Below, in pieces: positions 26,975-36,329 of a stretch of 64,000 nt of DNA. The number at the start of each line of letters is the position of its first letter. Within the stretch, counting starts at the first letter, position 1. A model generated the notes under the pieces. The model was not told the origin of the DNA. It made no database searches and saw nothing but the letters and a program-made list of their open reading frames with translations. Source of the stretch: Oceanospirillaceae bacterium (GTDB lineage: Bacteria > Pseudomonadota > Gammaproteobacteria > Pseudomonadales > Litoribrevibacteraceae); NCBI GenBank assembly GCA_015665455.1, contig JADFAD010000006.1:558001-622000 (forward strand). The letters are read 5' to 3'. Both the position numbers and the translations under genes were made by a program.

Positions 26975-27691
26975 ATGAAAAGATCTTATAAAAAATCGAT
27001 CATTCTTGCTCTTTTCCCGGTCGTTGCAGCAGGCATGACGGGTTGCAGTGACAGTGATCACCCACGAGAAAGAACATTCGAAGTCACGGTAACCAACTTA
27101 AGTGCTAACCAGCCGCTTTCACCTGTGGGCGTTGTTTATCACGCGGACGGGTTTCAAGCATGGTCCATTGGCGAAGAAGCAAGTAATGGCCTTGAAGTAT
27201 TGGCTGAAGGTGGCGATAACACGCAATTCTTAAGCGAGTCTGCAAGTGATTCAAGCAACATAACCACCGATGGTAATAATTCGCCCTTTGGCCCGGGCCA
27301 TTCAGCGACTATATCAACCACCTTTGAAAGCAACAGTGATATCGAGTTAACCGTCGCCACTATGTTGGTGAATACCAATGATGCCTTCACGGGTCTTTCC
27401 GGTTGGAGCATCGGTGAACTGGAAGTTGGGGAAGAGTTATCTCGTTTATCCCCAATCTACGATGCAGGTACGGAAGCAAACACCGAAGCCGAAGGAACCA
27501 TTCCTGGGCCGGCGGATGGCGGTGAAGGATTCAACAGTGAACGCGAAGAAAACGGTGTTGTTACTCGTCACCCAGGCGTAGTGACTGCAGGGGTTGAAGG
27601 CGGATTCGATGAGAACCCGTTATCAACTCTGGATGAATCACATCGTTTTGATGCACCAATTGCCAAAATTGTTGTCAGACGTGTGAACTGA
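26975..27691 (+). CDS. Spondin_N domain lipoprotein
   Basis: A 238-residue lipoprotein with signal and lipobox AGMTGC at about residue 23. I start at the ATG at 26975 because AAGGA is 8 bases upstream; an ATG three codons earlier is possible. The Spondin_N blocks match its neighbour: TVTNLSANQPLSPVGVVYHAD, LEVLAEGGDNTQFL, and TMLVNTNDAFTGLSGW followed by YDAGTEANTE. The two genes are an old tandem duplication that diverged into a soluble and a lipid-anchored form. A two-component system follows in the same direction. Confidence 0.85.
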   Translation: MKRSYKKSIILALFPVVAAGMTGCSDSDHPRERTFEVTVTNLSANQPLSPVGVVYHADGFQAWSIGEEASNGLEVLAEGGDNTQFLSESASDSSNITTDGNNSPFGPGHSATISTTFESNSDIELTVATMLVNTNDAFTGLSGWSIGELEVGEELSRLSPIYDAGTEANTEAEGTIPGPADGGEGFNSEREENGVVTRHPGVVTAGVEGGFDENPLSTLDESHRFDAPIAKIVVRRVN

Positions 27692-27804
27692 TGAAACATT
27701 GCCCTGACGCTTTCGGGTGAATGATCATCAATTGGTTATTTACTGTTTGATATCGATTCATGGATATCTTCCTAATAAGAATACGAGAGCATCAGGGCAG
27801 CATC

Positions 27805-28497
27805 ATGAAAACACACATTTTAGTCATTGAAGATGATCAAGACATTAATAACTTGGTCACCATGAACTTAAAAGCCATGCACCTCGACGTCACCAGTTGT
27901 GACGATGGCCAAGAGGGATTAGACAAAGCACTGGCATCCGCGTTTGATTTAATCGTGCTTGATTTGATGCTCCCTAATTTGGACGGCCTTGAAATTTGCC
28001 GTCGCCTCAGAGCCAATGAAGTCTATACCCCCATTTTAATGCTAACAGCACGCGACTCAGAAGCAGACCGTGTTATTGGGTTGGAAATGGGCGCAGACGA
28101 TTACTTAACCAAGCCTTTCAGCATTCGGGAATTCCAAGCTCGAGTAAAAGCGCTACTGCGCCGCGTAGCCCTGTTGAAAGAATCCCCCGCTGAAGAAATT
28201 TTATCGTTCCATGATTTAGAAATTAACGTTGGCCAACGCATCGTTACGTTAGCCAGTGCCCCCATTGAGCTGACCACCACAGAATTCGATTTATTAACCT
28301 ACATGGCAAGACGACCAGGCCACGCGTTCAGCCGGACACAGTTGTTGGATGGTGTGTGGGGATATCAGCATTCTGGTTATGAACACACGGTCAACAGCCA
28401 CATTAATCGTCTTCGTAATAAACTTGAAATCGATTTGGATCAGCCACAAAGAATCAAAACCGTTTGGGGCGTAGGCTACAAATTTGTTGAAGCCTAA
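27805..28497 (+). CDS. OmpR/PhoB-family response regulator
   Basis: A 230-residue regulator, starting at the ATG at 27805. The receiver domain has the acidic pair EDDQD at residues 7-11, the phosphorylation site Asp in LIVLDLMLPNLDG (about residue 51), the Thr in MLTARD and the Lys in YLTKPFS. The C-terminal winged helix ends in KTVWGVGYKFVEA, the usual OmpR ending. It overlaps or closely abuts the kinase gene, with which it forms a pair. Confidence 0.93.
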   Translation: MKTHILVIEDDQDINNLVTMNLKAMHLDVTSCDDGQEGLDKALASAFDLIVLDLMLPNLDGLEICRRLRANEVYTPILMLTARDSEADRVIGLEMGADDYLTKPFSIREFQARVKALLRRVALLKESPAEEILSFHDLEINVGQRIVTLASAPIELTTTEFDLLTYMARRPGHAFSRTQLLDGVWGYQHSGYEHTVNSHINRLRNKLEIDLDQPQRIKTVWGVGYKFVEA

Positions 28498-28528
28498 CCG
28501 CCAAGTGACGCCCTCAAAGGATATACAC

Positions 28529-30217
28529 GTGACTTACAGCAATGACATTTCACTCGATCAAGAATCCCTGATTCCCGATAAAGAAAAAACCGTGAGTACA
28601 TCGACCAAAAACACTGCAAATAACACTGTAAATAACACTTCCAATAGCACGGGAATTAACCCAGTGAGTAAAACGCTGTTCAGTTCCTTTTACAGTAAAT
28701 TGGCCTTAGCCTTAATCGGCAGTTTCATCGCCATCGGTATTCTATTGGTCATGTTCATTAAGCAACTGAGTCAAAACTATCAAAGTGAAATTGAGCAAAA
28801 GCTGCATTTAGACCTTGCCAGCCATCTGGTCTATGACAGCCCGCAAATGAAAAGCGGCGAGTTTGACCATTCATCATTGAAAGATACGTTCCACACCATG
28901 ATGATTCTTGGCCCTAGTTTCGAATTTTATCTGCTCGATCCACAAGGGAAAGTCCTAACTTATGATGCGGAACCCGGTAAAGTAAAACGCGAATACATCG
29001 ACTTAGAACCCATTAACGCCTTTCTTAATAAAAGCGAAAGCTTACCCATTTGGGGCGCCGACCCAAGGCACGACAACCGAAAGAAAATATTTTCCGTGGC
29101 TGAAATTAAAAACGACGACGGCCTTCAAGGCTATTTGTACATTATCATCGGAGGTGAGCTGTACGATGGCGTGGTCGATCTCATGCAAAACAGCCACATA
29201 GCGACCATCGGTTTGTGGCTCGTCAGTGCGGCCATTATTTTCAGTATGTTAGTGACGCTGCTATTGTTCGGGTTTTTAACGCGGCCTCTGCGTAAGCTCA
29301 GTCAAGAAATGACCTTATTCAGCCAAGAAGGGTTTGAACACGGCAACCAAGCCGACCGGACATCCCCGCTTGCAAAGTGGAATTCATCGTCTTCGGACGA
29401 AGTAGAGCGCTTGGGTGCAACCTTCCATCAAATGTCGAATACCTTGAATGATCAGTACACCAAAATTAAAACCACAGACCAAGTTCGCCGTGAACTCATT
29501 TCTTATGTTTCCCACGATTTAAGAACGCCTTTAGCGTCACTGCAAGGGTATTTAGAAACGTGGCAACTGAGCCATAAAACCATGGACCCAATCGATGCGA
29601 AATCCTTGATTGATGTGGCTGAAAAGAACGCCAAACAAGTCAGTCGTTTGGTCGAGCAGTTATTTGAACTAGCCCATTTGGACAGCAATACCTTAGAGCT
29701 TGAGAAGGAGCCCGTACCTATTGCCGAATTGGCCTACGATGTTCTTCAAAAGATGACCTTGGATGCCAATAAAAAAGGCGTTGAACTGTATGTGGAGATC
29801 GAAGACTCGTCCCTCAAGGTGATGGCGAACATTGAACGATTGGAGCGTGTTTTTACCAACCTGATCGACAACGCCATTCGCCATTGCAGTGAAGGACATT
29901 CCGTTACGATTGAAATCAATGCCCAAGTTCACAACGCCTGTGCCCTTGAAGAAGTTCATCAAAGTGGTGCGTCTCGGGTTCTGGTAAATGTAAGAGACAC
30001 GGGCGTGGGAATTCCAAAAGAAGACTTGGAATTCATTTTCGATACCCATTATCGAGCAACCAATTCAATTGCAGGCAAACGTTCAGGCAGCGGCCTTGGA
30101 CTTGCAATCACACGCCGAGTATTGGACTTACACGGCAGCCAAATTCAGGTTGAAAGTACCTTAGGCGAAGGGACGTGTTTCATGTTCTGCTTGGAGCAAT
30201 ACAAAGTACCGTCTTAA
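28529..30217 (+). CDS. membrane sensor histidine kinase
   Basis: A 562-residue kinase, starting at the GTG at 28529, which follows AAGGA. A long Ser/Asn-rich cytoplasmic N-terminus precedes TM1 (LALALIGSFIAIGILLVMFI, about residues 55-75), a periplasmic sensor loop of about 160 residues, TM2 (WLVSAAIIFSMLVTLLLFGF), a HAMP domain, the HisKA box SYVSHDLRTPLASLQGY, and the HATPase with N box NLIDNAIRHC, DTGVGIP and GSGLGLAI. The sensor ligand is unknown. Location directly after the Spondin_N pair suggests that they share regulation. Confidence 0.92.
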   Translation: MTYSNDISLDQESLIPDKEKTVSTSTKNTANNTVNNTSNSTGINPVSKTLFSSFYSKLALALIGSFIAIGILLVMFIKQLSQNYQSEIEQKLHLDLASHLVYDSPQMKSGEFDHSSLKDTFHTMMILGPSFEFYLLDPQGKVLTYDAEPGKVKREYIDLEPINAFLNKSESLPIWGADPRHDNRKKIFSVAEIKNDDGLQGYLYIIIGGELYDGVVDLMQNSHIATIGLWLVSAAIIFSMLVTLLLFGFLTRPLRKLSQEMTLFSQEGFEHGNQADRTSPLAKWNSSSSDEVERLGATFHQMSNTLNDQYTKIKTTDQVRRELISYVSHDLRTPLASLQGYLETWQLSHKTMDPIDAKSLIDVAEKNAKQVSRLVEQLFELAHLDSNTLELEKEPVPIAELAYDVLQKMTLDANKKGVELYVEIEDSSLKVMANIERLERVFTNLIDNAIRHCSEGHSVTIEINAQVHNACALEEVHQSGASRVLVNVRDTGVGIPKEDLEFIFDTHYRATNSIAGKRSGSGLGLAITRRVLDLHGSQIQVESTLGEGTCFMFCLEQYKVPS

Positions 30218-30274
30218 GTCAATGGATGACGTCGTACAAGAATATATATCACAGACTTCTACAATGGTAGCGGT

Positions 30275-32272
30275 CTAAAAGCCCAGAGAGGTTTCAATCA
30301 TAACCTCTCGGCTTCCAACGTGATAACCCCGTGAATTCTGAGTCAGTAATTGATAATCTGCTTCTCTGTTAAGCGCATTATGTACATAACCTGAGACCTG
30401 CCATTGATAATCCAAAGAAAGATTCAACAGCTGATTCATATTCACGTTGGCATCAATGGACATTAAGTAATAAGGGCCTTCTGAGTTAATTTCTCTCACA
30501 AAGTCGTTCGCTTTTTTATGCTTCTCAAAATTATTGGTATAACTGAAAAACACACCACTGTCCCATGCGTTGTGGGATTGATAATGAACCCCCGATTTGA
30601 TTACCCAAGGAGATGCGTAAGACGCACCGGGTAAGTCTTGCCATGTCGCCGAATACATCACATCCCAATTCGAAGATAACCACGACCGCCCTTCTGCTTC
30701 GACGCCCCAAGTGCGATCATTCAGAGCGTTTCGCCAAAGTTCAGCAGTGCTATTCGAGCTATTACTATTCGAACCCGTGCCTCTGACAATGACGTTTTCG
30801 TATTCCGTTCTAAATAACGTGATAGACCCTTGATGTTTTTCAAATTGATAAAACCACTGTAAATCCCAGGTTTGAATCTCTTCCGGCTCTAAATCAGGAT
30901 TACTAACAACCACGACGGTATTAGAATCGCTCTCCAATAACGAAGGCGTACGATACGCCTCTGAATAGAGAAGTTTCACCCCATAACGTGGACTTAATTG
31001 ATAATGCACCCCCGTGCGAAATAACCAATGCGGTTCATAGTTTTCGTGGTCGTTGTATTGCACACCGCCACTGATGCCCCAGTGATCTTCATATTGATAA
31101 CGATATTCGGAAAACCCATACCAATTATCTGCGGTCATTCGATCAAGAAATGAGGTAAACTCGATGGTCGCTCGATCAATATGCGCCCCCATCAAGACAC
31201 TGTGGTTTCCGTGTACAAAATCAAACCGTGATTCAGCACCAAACGAATGCCCCGGTAATTCCAGAACGCCTTCTAGGCTGTTGAAGTCACCCTCCAGTTC
31301 GGAATAAATGGCATAAGAACTCCATGTAATTTGATCCGAAACTTCCGTTTTGTAATCCAGCATCACATTCAGAAACTCCACATCCATGGGCTCTTCAAGA
31401 AAACCGGTTCCGGCTGAGGCGACATTAAATCGTTCATTGGCGTAATACATAGATAGAACAATGTCATTCCAAGAAACTTCTGAGTACGTACTGATATGCT
31501 CTAGATTCGGAGATAAGTTTTCTCGAGCGCCATCAGAGAATTCAGAGGGTAAATCACTGCCATCACTGCGTTCCTGCTCAATGACGGAGTAGGCATAGGT
31601 TGAACCTTCTGACCACGCTAGCGTCGCATCCAGCCCGGTGAGATTTTCGCTCCCGGCAGAAACACCAAGAGTAACTTCCTTATCAGTGGGTTTTTGAGTA
31701 ATTATGTTTACAACGCCACTCACCGCATTACTGCCATACAACACAGAGCCGGGCCCCCGAACCACCTCCACACGCTCGATGCTATTAACGGGAAAGGACT
31801 TATACACCAAACGAATATTCCCCAACACACCATCGCTTCGCACAGGATGACCATTGATCAAAACTAAAATGCGGTCGCCTAACGGATTATAGGTATCCCC
31901 TCTTATGCTGGTACTGTGCGAATAGGTGTTAATGGTTGTTTGAATCGTCCCCGGCAAACGAGCAATTACATCACTTAAATTACGAGCGCCCCAAGCCTGA
32001 ATGTCATGCTTGGAGAACACAGAAACAATCCCATGTGCGGTTTGAAGGTTTTCTTCTCGATTTGAGACCGTTAAAACCGTCACATCCATCAACTATTCAA
32101 GAGACAACTCAAAGAAGTCATCGGAGACATCATCCCCGTAGGACACGGAGCATAATGCTCCAGTAATGACACTGAACAGCCACGCAAGCCTGTCCACTCG
32201 ACACCTTTGAGAACGCCACCGAGTCCTTCGTCTCATAACAACCTGACGTGTGTATTTGCTAAGACCGTTCAT
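30275..32272 (-). pseudogene. TonB-dependent receptor interrupted by an in-frame amber codon
   Basis: The frame runs from ATG at 32272 (or 32236) through an export-like segment (RLAWLFSVITGALCSVSYG) and DDFFELSLE, meets TAG at 32093-32095, and continues without shift as LMDVTVLTVSNREENL. The family motif here is normally LSLEQLM or LSLEELM, so a single base change (CAG or GAG to TAG) explains the stop. The rest is intact for 605 residues: plug domain (SIRGDTYNPLG, VLINGHPVRSD, VEVVRGPGSVLYGSNAVSGVVNII), 22-strand-type barrel and a terminal Phe (ETSLGF). Without readthrough the product would lack its signal peptide and be non-functional. The substrate is unknown. An 8-bp hairpin followed by TTTT at 30281-30309 may be its terminator. 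Confidence 0.85.
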
Positions 32273-32585
32273 GAATAGTCCTATTCTTTAAGTCTTTAGA
32301 GTAGACCTAATTTCAAATTCCTCCCTAGCCCATAGCCTACGGTAAGACGACCGCTCATCCGATTTCATCACAAGAAAAAATCGTGATGAGTGTCTCAAAA
32401 GCCAAAAAGCTGTTCAAAGTGCCCACTTTTTGGTTTTCATTACACAAATACGCTTTCCCCCCATTTAAACAGGTGATATAACGGTTAAAAAATAAACAAA
32501 ACAAACACTTTCGCAGGAAGCGACCAGCTAAGAGTTCTTCAAGTAATCTCTCTAAGCTTTGGATCAGCATTGATGCAGTATATCA
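32273..32585. other. gene-free stretch between the TonB receptor and a secreted protein
   Basis: No gene is supported. The only structure seen is an imperfect hairpin TCATCAC (32365-32371) with GTGATGA (32383-32389). Confidence 0.4.
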
Positions 32586-33776
32586 ATGGGGTACAACGCG
32601 ATGGTCAATAATACGAGTAATAAAAAGTCGCCTCGTTTCATCATATTTCTATGCATTACGATCAGCAGTTTGCTGCTCATGGGCTTTACTGTGCTTAATA
32701 TCACTGAAGCTCCGTACAATGAAACCTTTAATGCCCAAAATGACGCCCCTTGTAGCACGTCCGAATGTGCAACAGCACCAAGCGTATCGAACATTACTCT
32801 GTCCTCTGAATCAAACGCGCCCAAAAACACAGAACATAAACCCAAAGAAAAAGACTTCCCGTTTGCAAGCAATTCAATGCAAGCACAAGTCATGCGTGTA
32901 GCGGATTTGTATGAATCTCAAATCAATTACCCAAAATATTCTTACTCGATTGCTAAAGGCAATTTAGGGCAATTCATTCCCAATCAACACATAGCAACAT
33001 CATTGCCTTTGATGGGTTCTGGTTTGGGCGACGACGCGTCACTGCAGTTGAGTTTAGATAAATTCCATTATTTCTGGGGTGAGACACTGATCCCTACAGT
33101 TACCATTATTCTGGACGGCTCAGGCACTGAAATCGACCAAGCTACCTTCACTTTGGTCACAGCAGATGGCAAAACGGTACTTTCCAGTAATGAATCACGC
33201 ATTAGCCGGAACCAAGCAACCGCAGACATTTCTCTGTCTTCGACCAGCAGCACCGACGAACAAGATTACTTCTTAGTGGCTGAAGTGAGAACGTCCGGTT
33301 CCGGCGAGCATTACGAAGTAAGAACGTCTCTAAAAGTCGGCAACATGGTGGGTGAAATAACAGGGATCAGTAACAGTCATTTGGATGGATCACACTTAGT
33401 CATCCCGGTAAACCTTACCCTTGAAGACGGTGGGTACTACCTTATCTCAGCCAACTTATACACAGACAACAACGAACCACTTTTAAACCTGAGCTACAAA
33501 GGCAAGCTTTCTAAATTAGACGATAATGTTTTATTAAGAGCGCACTTCAGCGCACTTTCCATCTCAAATAATGAAGGCCCTTACAAACTGGGCAATTTTG
33601 ATCTTAAAAAATTGCCTTCAGGCCCCGGAGACCCAACCGAATACGGCAAAGTGCCAAAAAAAGAATTTTCGGTGCAAGGCTTTCCATTTAATGATTATGA
33701 CCAAACTCCGTATTCCAACCCTCAAGCCGAGGCCAGAGTCGAGTTTTTAAAAACATTGTCCAACTCCCAGGGATAA
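32586..33776 (+). CDS. membrane-anchored or secreted protein upstream of the lipase (DUF4785-like)
   Basis: A 396-residue protein with one N-terminal hydrophobic segment (IIFLCITISSLLLMGFTVL, residues about 20-38), a short Cys pair (APCSTSECATAP), then two or three Ig-like beta-sandwich segments (DKFHYFWGETLIPTVTIIL, LVIPVNLTLEDGGYYLISAN). The ending FPFNDYDQTPYSNPQAEARV resembles DUF4785-type proteins that I recall next to secreted hydrolases. The start is uncertain between codons 1 and 6. It lies 149 bases upstream of a secreted lipase in the same direction and could be its partner, chaperone or co-regulated exoprotein; that role is inference. Confidence 0.65.
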   Translation: MGYNAMVNNTSNKKSPRFIIFLCITISSLLLMGFTVLNITEAPYNETFNAQNDAPCSTSECATAPSVSNITLSSESNAPKNTEHKPKEKDFPFASNSMQAQVMRVADLYESQINYPKYSYSIAKGNLGQFIPNQHIATSLPLMGSGLGDDASLQLSLDKFHYFWGETLIPTVTIILDGSGTEIDQATFTLVTADGKTVLSSNESRISRNQATADISLSSTSSTDEQDYFLVAEVRTSGSGEHYEVRTSLKVGNMVGEITGISNSHLDGSHLVIPVNLTLEDGGYYLISANLYTDNNEPLLNLSYKGKLSKLDDNVLLRAHFSALSISNNEGPYKLGNFDLKKLPSGPGDPTEYGKVPKKEFSVQGFPFNDYDQTPYSNPQAEARVEFLKTLSNSQG

Positions 33777-33925
33777 CGTAATGGATGTTTTGATTATGAA
33801 TCATTCATATGGAGCATCCACATACGTTAGGGGTTGGCGTGTAAGGAAAACAGTTCAAGGAAGAGCAAAGAAAAACCACAGGCAAGAAACGTTAAGTTTC
33901 ACAATAACAATAAGAGAGAAATGTG

Positions 33926-34999
33926 ATGTTCAAGAAAATTGCACTTTCAGCCTGCATCGTTTCAACCGGTATGCTAGCGGCAATGCCAGCCAATGCTCAA
34001 CTAGCAGGTAAGAACGTTATTGCAGTTCACGGATTTCAACCAGGCAACTTGTTCAGCGGGTCACAAACCCAACAACAAGTAGAGCAAAACGGTGAAAACT
34101 ATTGGTCTGATTTTTGGCTTCAGCACGCTGAAGGCCGAATCGACTGGGACTCCAACGATCGTTTAGAGGGTGAAACTGCACAGCGTATTTACGACAAAAT
34201 ATCAGAATTTTCACGTTCAGGGTTGTGTGATCAAGGTTGCGTCGTGGTAACGCATTCCACAGGTGACTTGGTGACACGCTATATGCTTGAGAACCAAGAC
34301 CATTGGCTAGAATCCCAAGGTCTGGAACCGTTGAACATATTAACGGTTATGGATTTTGCCGGCGCTGGCGGCGGTACTGAGCTTGCTGACGTCGCTTACC
34401 AAGTTGCAAACAACGATGCTTGGTATATGTGGCCATTAAAAGAAGCCATTGAAGCTTTCATGGGCTTTGAAGTTCAACCAGAAAACATGGGTGTACTTTA
34501 TAACCTTCAACCAAACGTCGCACGTAATACGGCAACGTCCGCGTCTGATGTGCCTCGCCTTCGTCTTGTCGGTGCGGGTTCGGAGTACGGTGGGGTGACT
34601 AAACCTTTCATTACAGGGTCGGATGATTCCGTTGTTCCTTTGCACTCCGCATGTGGCGCAAGTACATCTGGGTCTTACGATAGCTGCCTATCAAACTTAG
34701 CAATGGACGGTGAAGTTAAAGGCCAAAGCGCACCAAGCGGCTTTTACACGAACCACTACCCACTTGTCATGGCGGAAGGTGCCGGTCACGGAGCTACCAT
34801 CAGCAATGCAACGGGTAATGTAATGACAGCCTCAACGAGTCAAATGACTTCTGGCGGTTTGAATGTGAACCTTTCATTGCAGACAAAAGAAGAAAAGGCT
34901 TGGTGGCAGTTATGGGGTAGCGGTGACAAGTACACAACTATTTCAAACTCGAAGAATCAATCCATGTCTTCATTGGTTTATAACAGCGTTTCTCAATAA
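33926..34999 (+). CDS. secreted triacylglycerol lipase/esterase
   Basis: A 357-residue alpha/beta hydrolase with signal peptide (ending AAMPANA, cleavage before QLAGKNV). The oxyanion region is NVIAVHGFQPGNLF at about residue 30, the nucleophile elbow is VVVTHSTGDLVTRYM (Ser in HSTG), an acidic candidate is in TGSDDSVVPLHSACG and the catalytic His in AEGAGHGATI. Cysteine pairs (CDQGC, CGAS and DSCLS) fit an exported, disulfide-stabilised enzyme. I start at the ATG at 33926, next to an in-frame GTG. It is followed by a strong terminator. Confidence 0.85.
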   Translation: MFKKIALSACIVSTGMLAAMPANAQLAGKNVIAVHGFQPGNLFSGSQTQQQVEQNGENYWSDFWLQHAEGRIDWDSNDRLEGETAQRIYDKISEFSRSGLCDQGCVVVTHSTGDLVTRYMLENQDHWLESQGLEPLNILTVMDFAGAGGGTELADVAYQVANNDAWYMWPLKEAIEAFMGFEVQPENMGVLYNLQPNVARNTATSASDVPRLRLVGAGSEYGGVTKPFITGSDDSVVPLHSACGASTSGSYDSCLSNLAMDGEVKGQSAPSGFYTNHYPLVMAEGAGHGATISNATGNVMTASTSQMTSGGLNVNLSLQTKEEKAWWQLWGSGDKYTTISNSKNQSMSSLVYNSVSQ

Positions 35000-35019
35000 A
35001 CACTGTTCATAAAACCCAA

Positions 35020-35048
35020 CAAAACCCGTTCTTTCAGAGCGGGTTTTG
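35020..35048. terminator. terminator between the lipase and the AraC-type regulator
   Basis: CAAAACCCG (35020-35028) pairs with CGGGTTTTG (35040-35048). The TTTT run on both strands allows use by both the lipase gene and the convergent regulator gene. Confidence 0.8.
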
Positions 35049-35076
35049 CATAAGCCTTTTTGGCCTTTACCAATTC

Positions 35077-36129
35077 TTAAAAACCAACCGCTGTATTTCT
35101 ATGCATGACGCCGTAACGTTGTCGGTACTCACTCATGGTCATACCCAGCGTTTTCTTAAACAAGCGCCGGAACGAACTGACATCTTCATAGCCTGAATCC
35201 CAAATTAACGAATTGGCCTGTTTGTTGGTAGACTCCAAACCTCTGCGCACAAACTCAATCCTTAGACGCTGCAAGTAGCTAATAGGCGTTTCACCTGTGA
35301 TCGCTTTAAAGCGACGACTCAGCTGTCGCTCGCTGATTGAAATTTCATTCATGAGTTCAGGCAAGGTGATTGGCTCTTGAAACCTTTCTTCTAGAAGTAA
35401 CTGAAGCTGTTCAACATGCACATCATCATGTGAACGGCTCGGCATGAACATAGAGAAAGGCGTTTGTTGATTTTGCGTAGGCTCGATCAACATAAGCCGC
35501 CCCGTTTGCATAGCAAGTTCGCGACTGTGAAAACGCTCGATCAAATACAACGTCATTTGATTCACCGCCGTAGCACCGCCAAAACTGATAACATCGCCGT
35601 GATCAATCATCATTTGGTTCACATCGAAGGGCTGATCTTGAAACAGCTGATGAACGCCGTTGTCCATCAACCAATGCGTGGTGAGAATCCTATTCTTAGC
35701 CACACCAGCGGATGCAATCAGAAAGTTGCCACTGCAACTTGCAACAATGACAGTACCCTCTTGATGCCAACGCTGAATCAGATCAACCCGAACTTGAGAC
35801 GCCTCAAGCACTTTGCTCAGCTTCTCGGGGGTTGCGGTCGCCTCGATCATGCCAGGCAGAATCAAAATGTCCGGCCTATCGTCTACGTCGATTAATTCAA
35901 TATTCGAAATTTGATAACCGTTATACGCCGTGTGCTCATGACGACTGCCAATCAGTTTAAAAGGAAACACATCTTGCCCAATGCCCGACGTTTTTCGAAA
36001 GCAGTAGTTGGCGGCAATTAACGTATCAACCAACGAAAAGATCCCTGACGCTTGGCATCGATCGGCCACTAAAATTTGAACATTCGTCGACATCACGTTG
36101 GATTGGTCATTCTCAATATTTAACAACAT
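35077..36129 (-). CDS. GlxA-type AraC-family regulator
   Basis: A 350-residue regulator with an N-terminal DJ-1/PfpI-like amidotransferase fold (residues about 15-200, nucleophile-like elbow VIVASCSGNFLIASAG) and a C-terminal AraC double helix-turn-helix (residues about 245-335: ISERQLSRRFKAITGETPISYLQRLRIE is spread across the first helix pair, then SSFRRLFKKTLGMTMSEYRQRYG). GAAGGAG upstream supports the start at 36129. It is divergent from the alpha/beta hydrolase at 36330, its probable target. The effector is unknown. Confidence 0.88.
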   Translation of the reverse strand: MLLNIENDQSNVMSTNVQILVADRCQASGIFSLVDTLIAANYCFRKTSGIGQDVFPFKLIGSRHEHTAYNGYQISNIELIDVDDRPDILILPGMIEATATPEKLSKVLEASQVRVDLIQRWHQEGTVIVASCSGNFLIASAGVAKNRILTTHWLMDNGVHQLFQDQPFDVNQMMIDHGDVISFGGATAVNQMTLYLIERFHSRELAMQTGRLMLIEPTQNQQTPFSMFMPSRSHDDVHVEQLQLLLEERFQEPITLPELMNEISISERQLSRRFKAITGETPISYLQRLRIEFVRRGLESTNKQANSLIWDSGYEDVSSFRRLFKKTLGMTMSEYRQRYGVMHRNTAVGF

Positions 36130-36329
36130 AGCAGACAGCTCCTTCGCTCTATACGGTACAGTTTATCTCATCATCCGAGCTTACAAGCTCGTCATAAATG
36201 ACAACAAGTGTGCGAATACAGACACCAACACCGTCTAATATCACCATACAAATGCCCTAAATGACAACCTAAGTTTAGTTCAGTCTCCTATAACCTGTCT
36301 CTAACGTTTATCGATTGGAGATCTTTCTT

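Noticed and set aside
32093-32095. Selenocysteine or pyrrolysine recoding at the stop in the TonB receptor
   Set aside because: The codon is TAG, not TGA, and there is no pyrrolysine machinery or family precedent; the conserved residue here is Glu or Gln, so simple mutation is the better explanation.
35464-35895. 143-residue plus-strand open frame
   Set aside because: It is a shadow of the GlxA-type regulator on the other strand.
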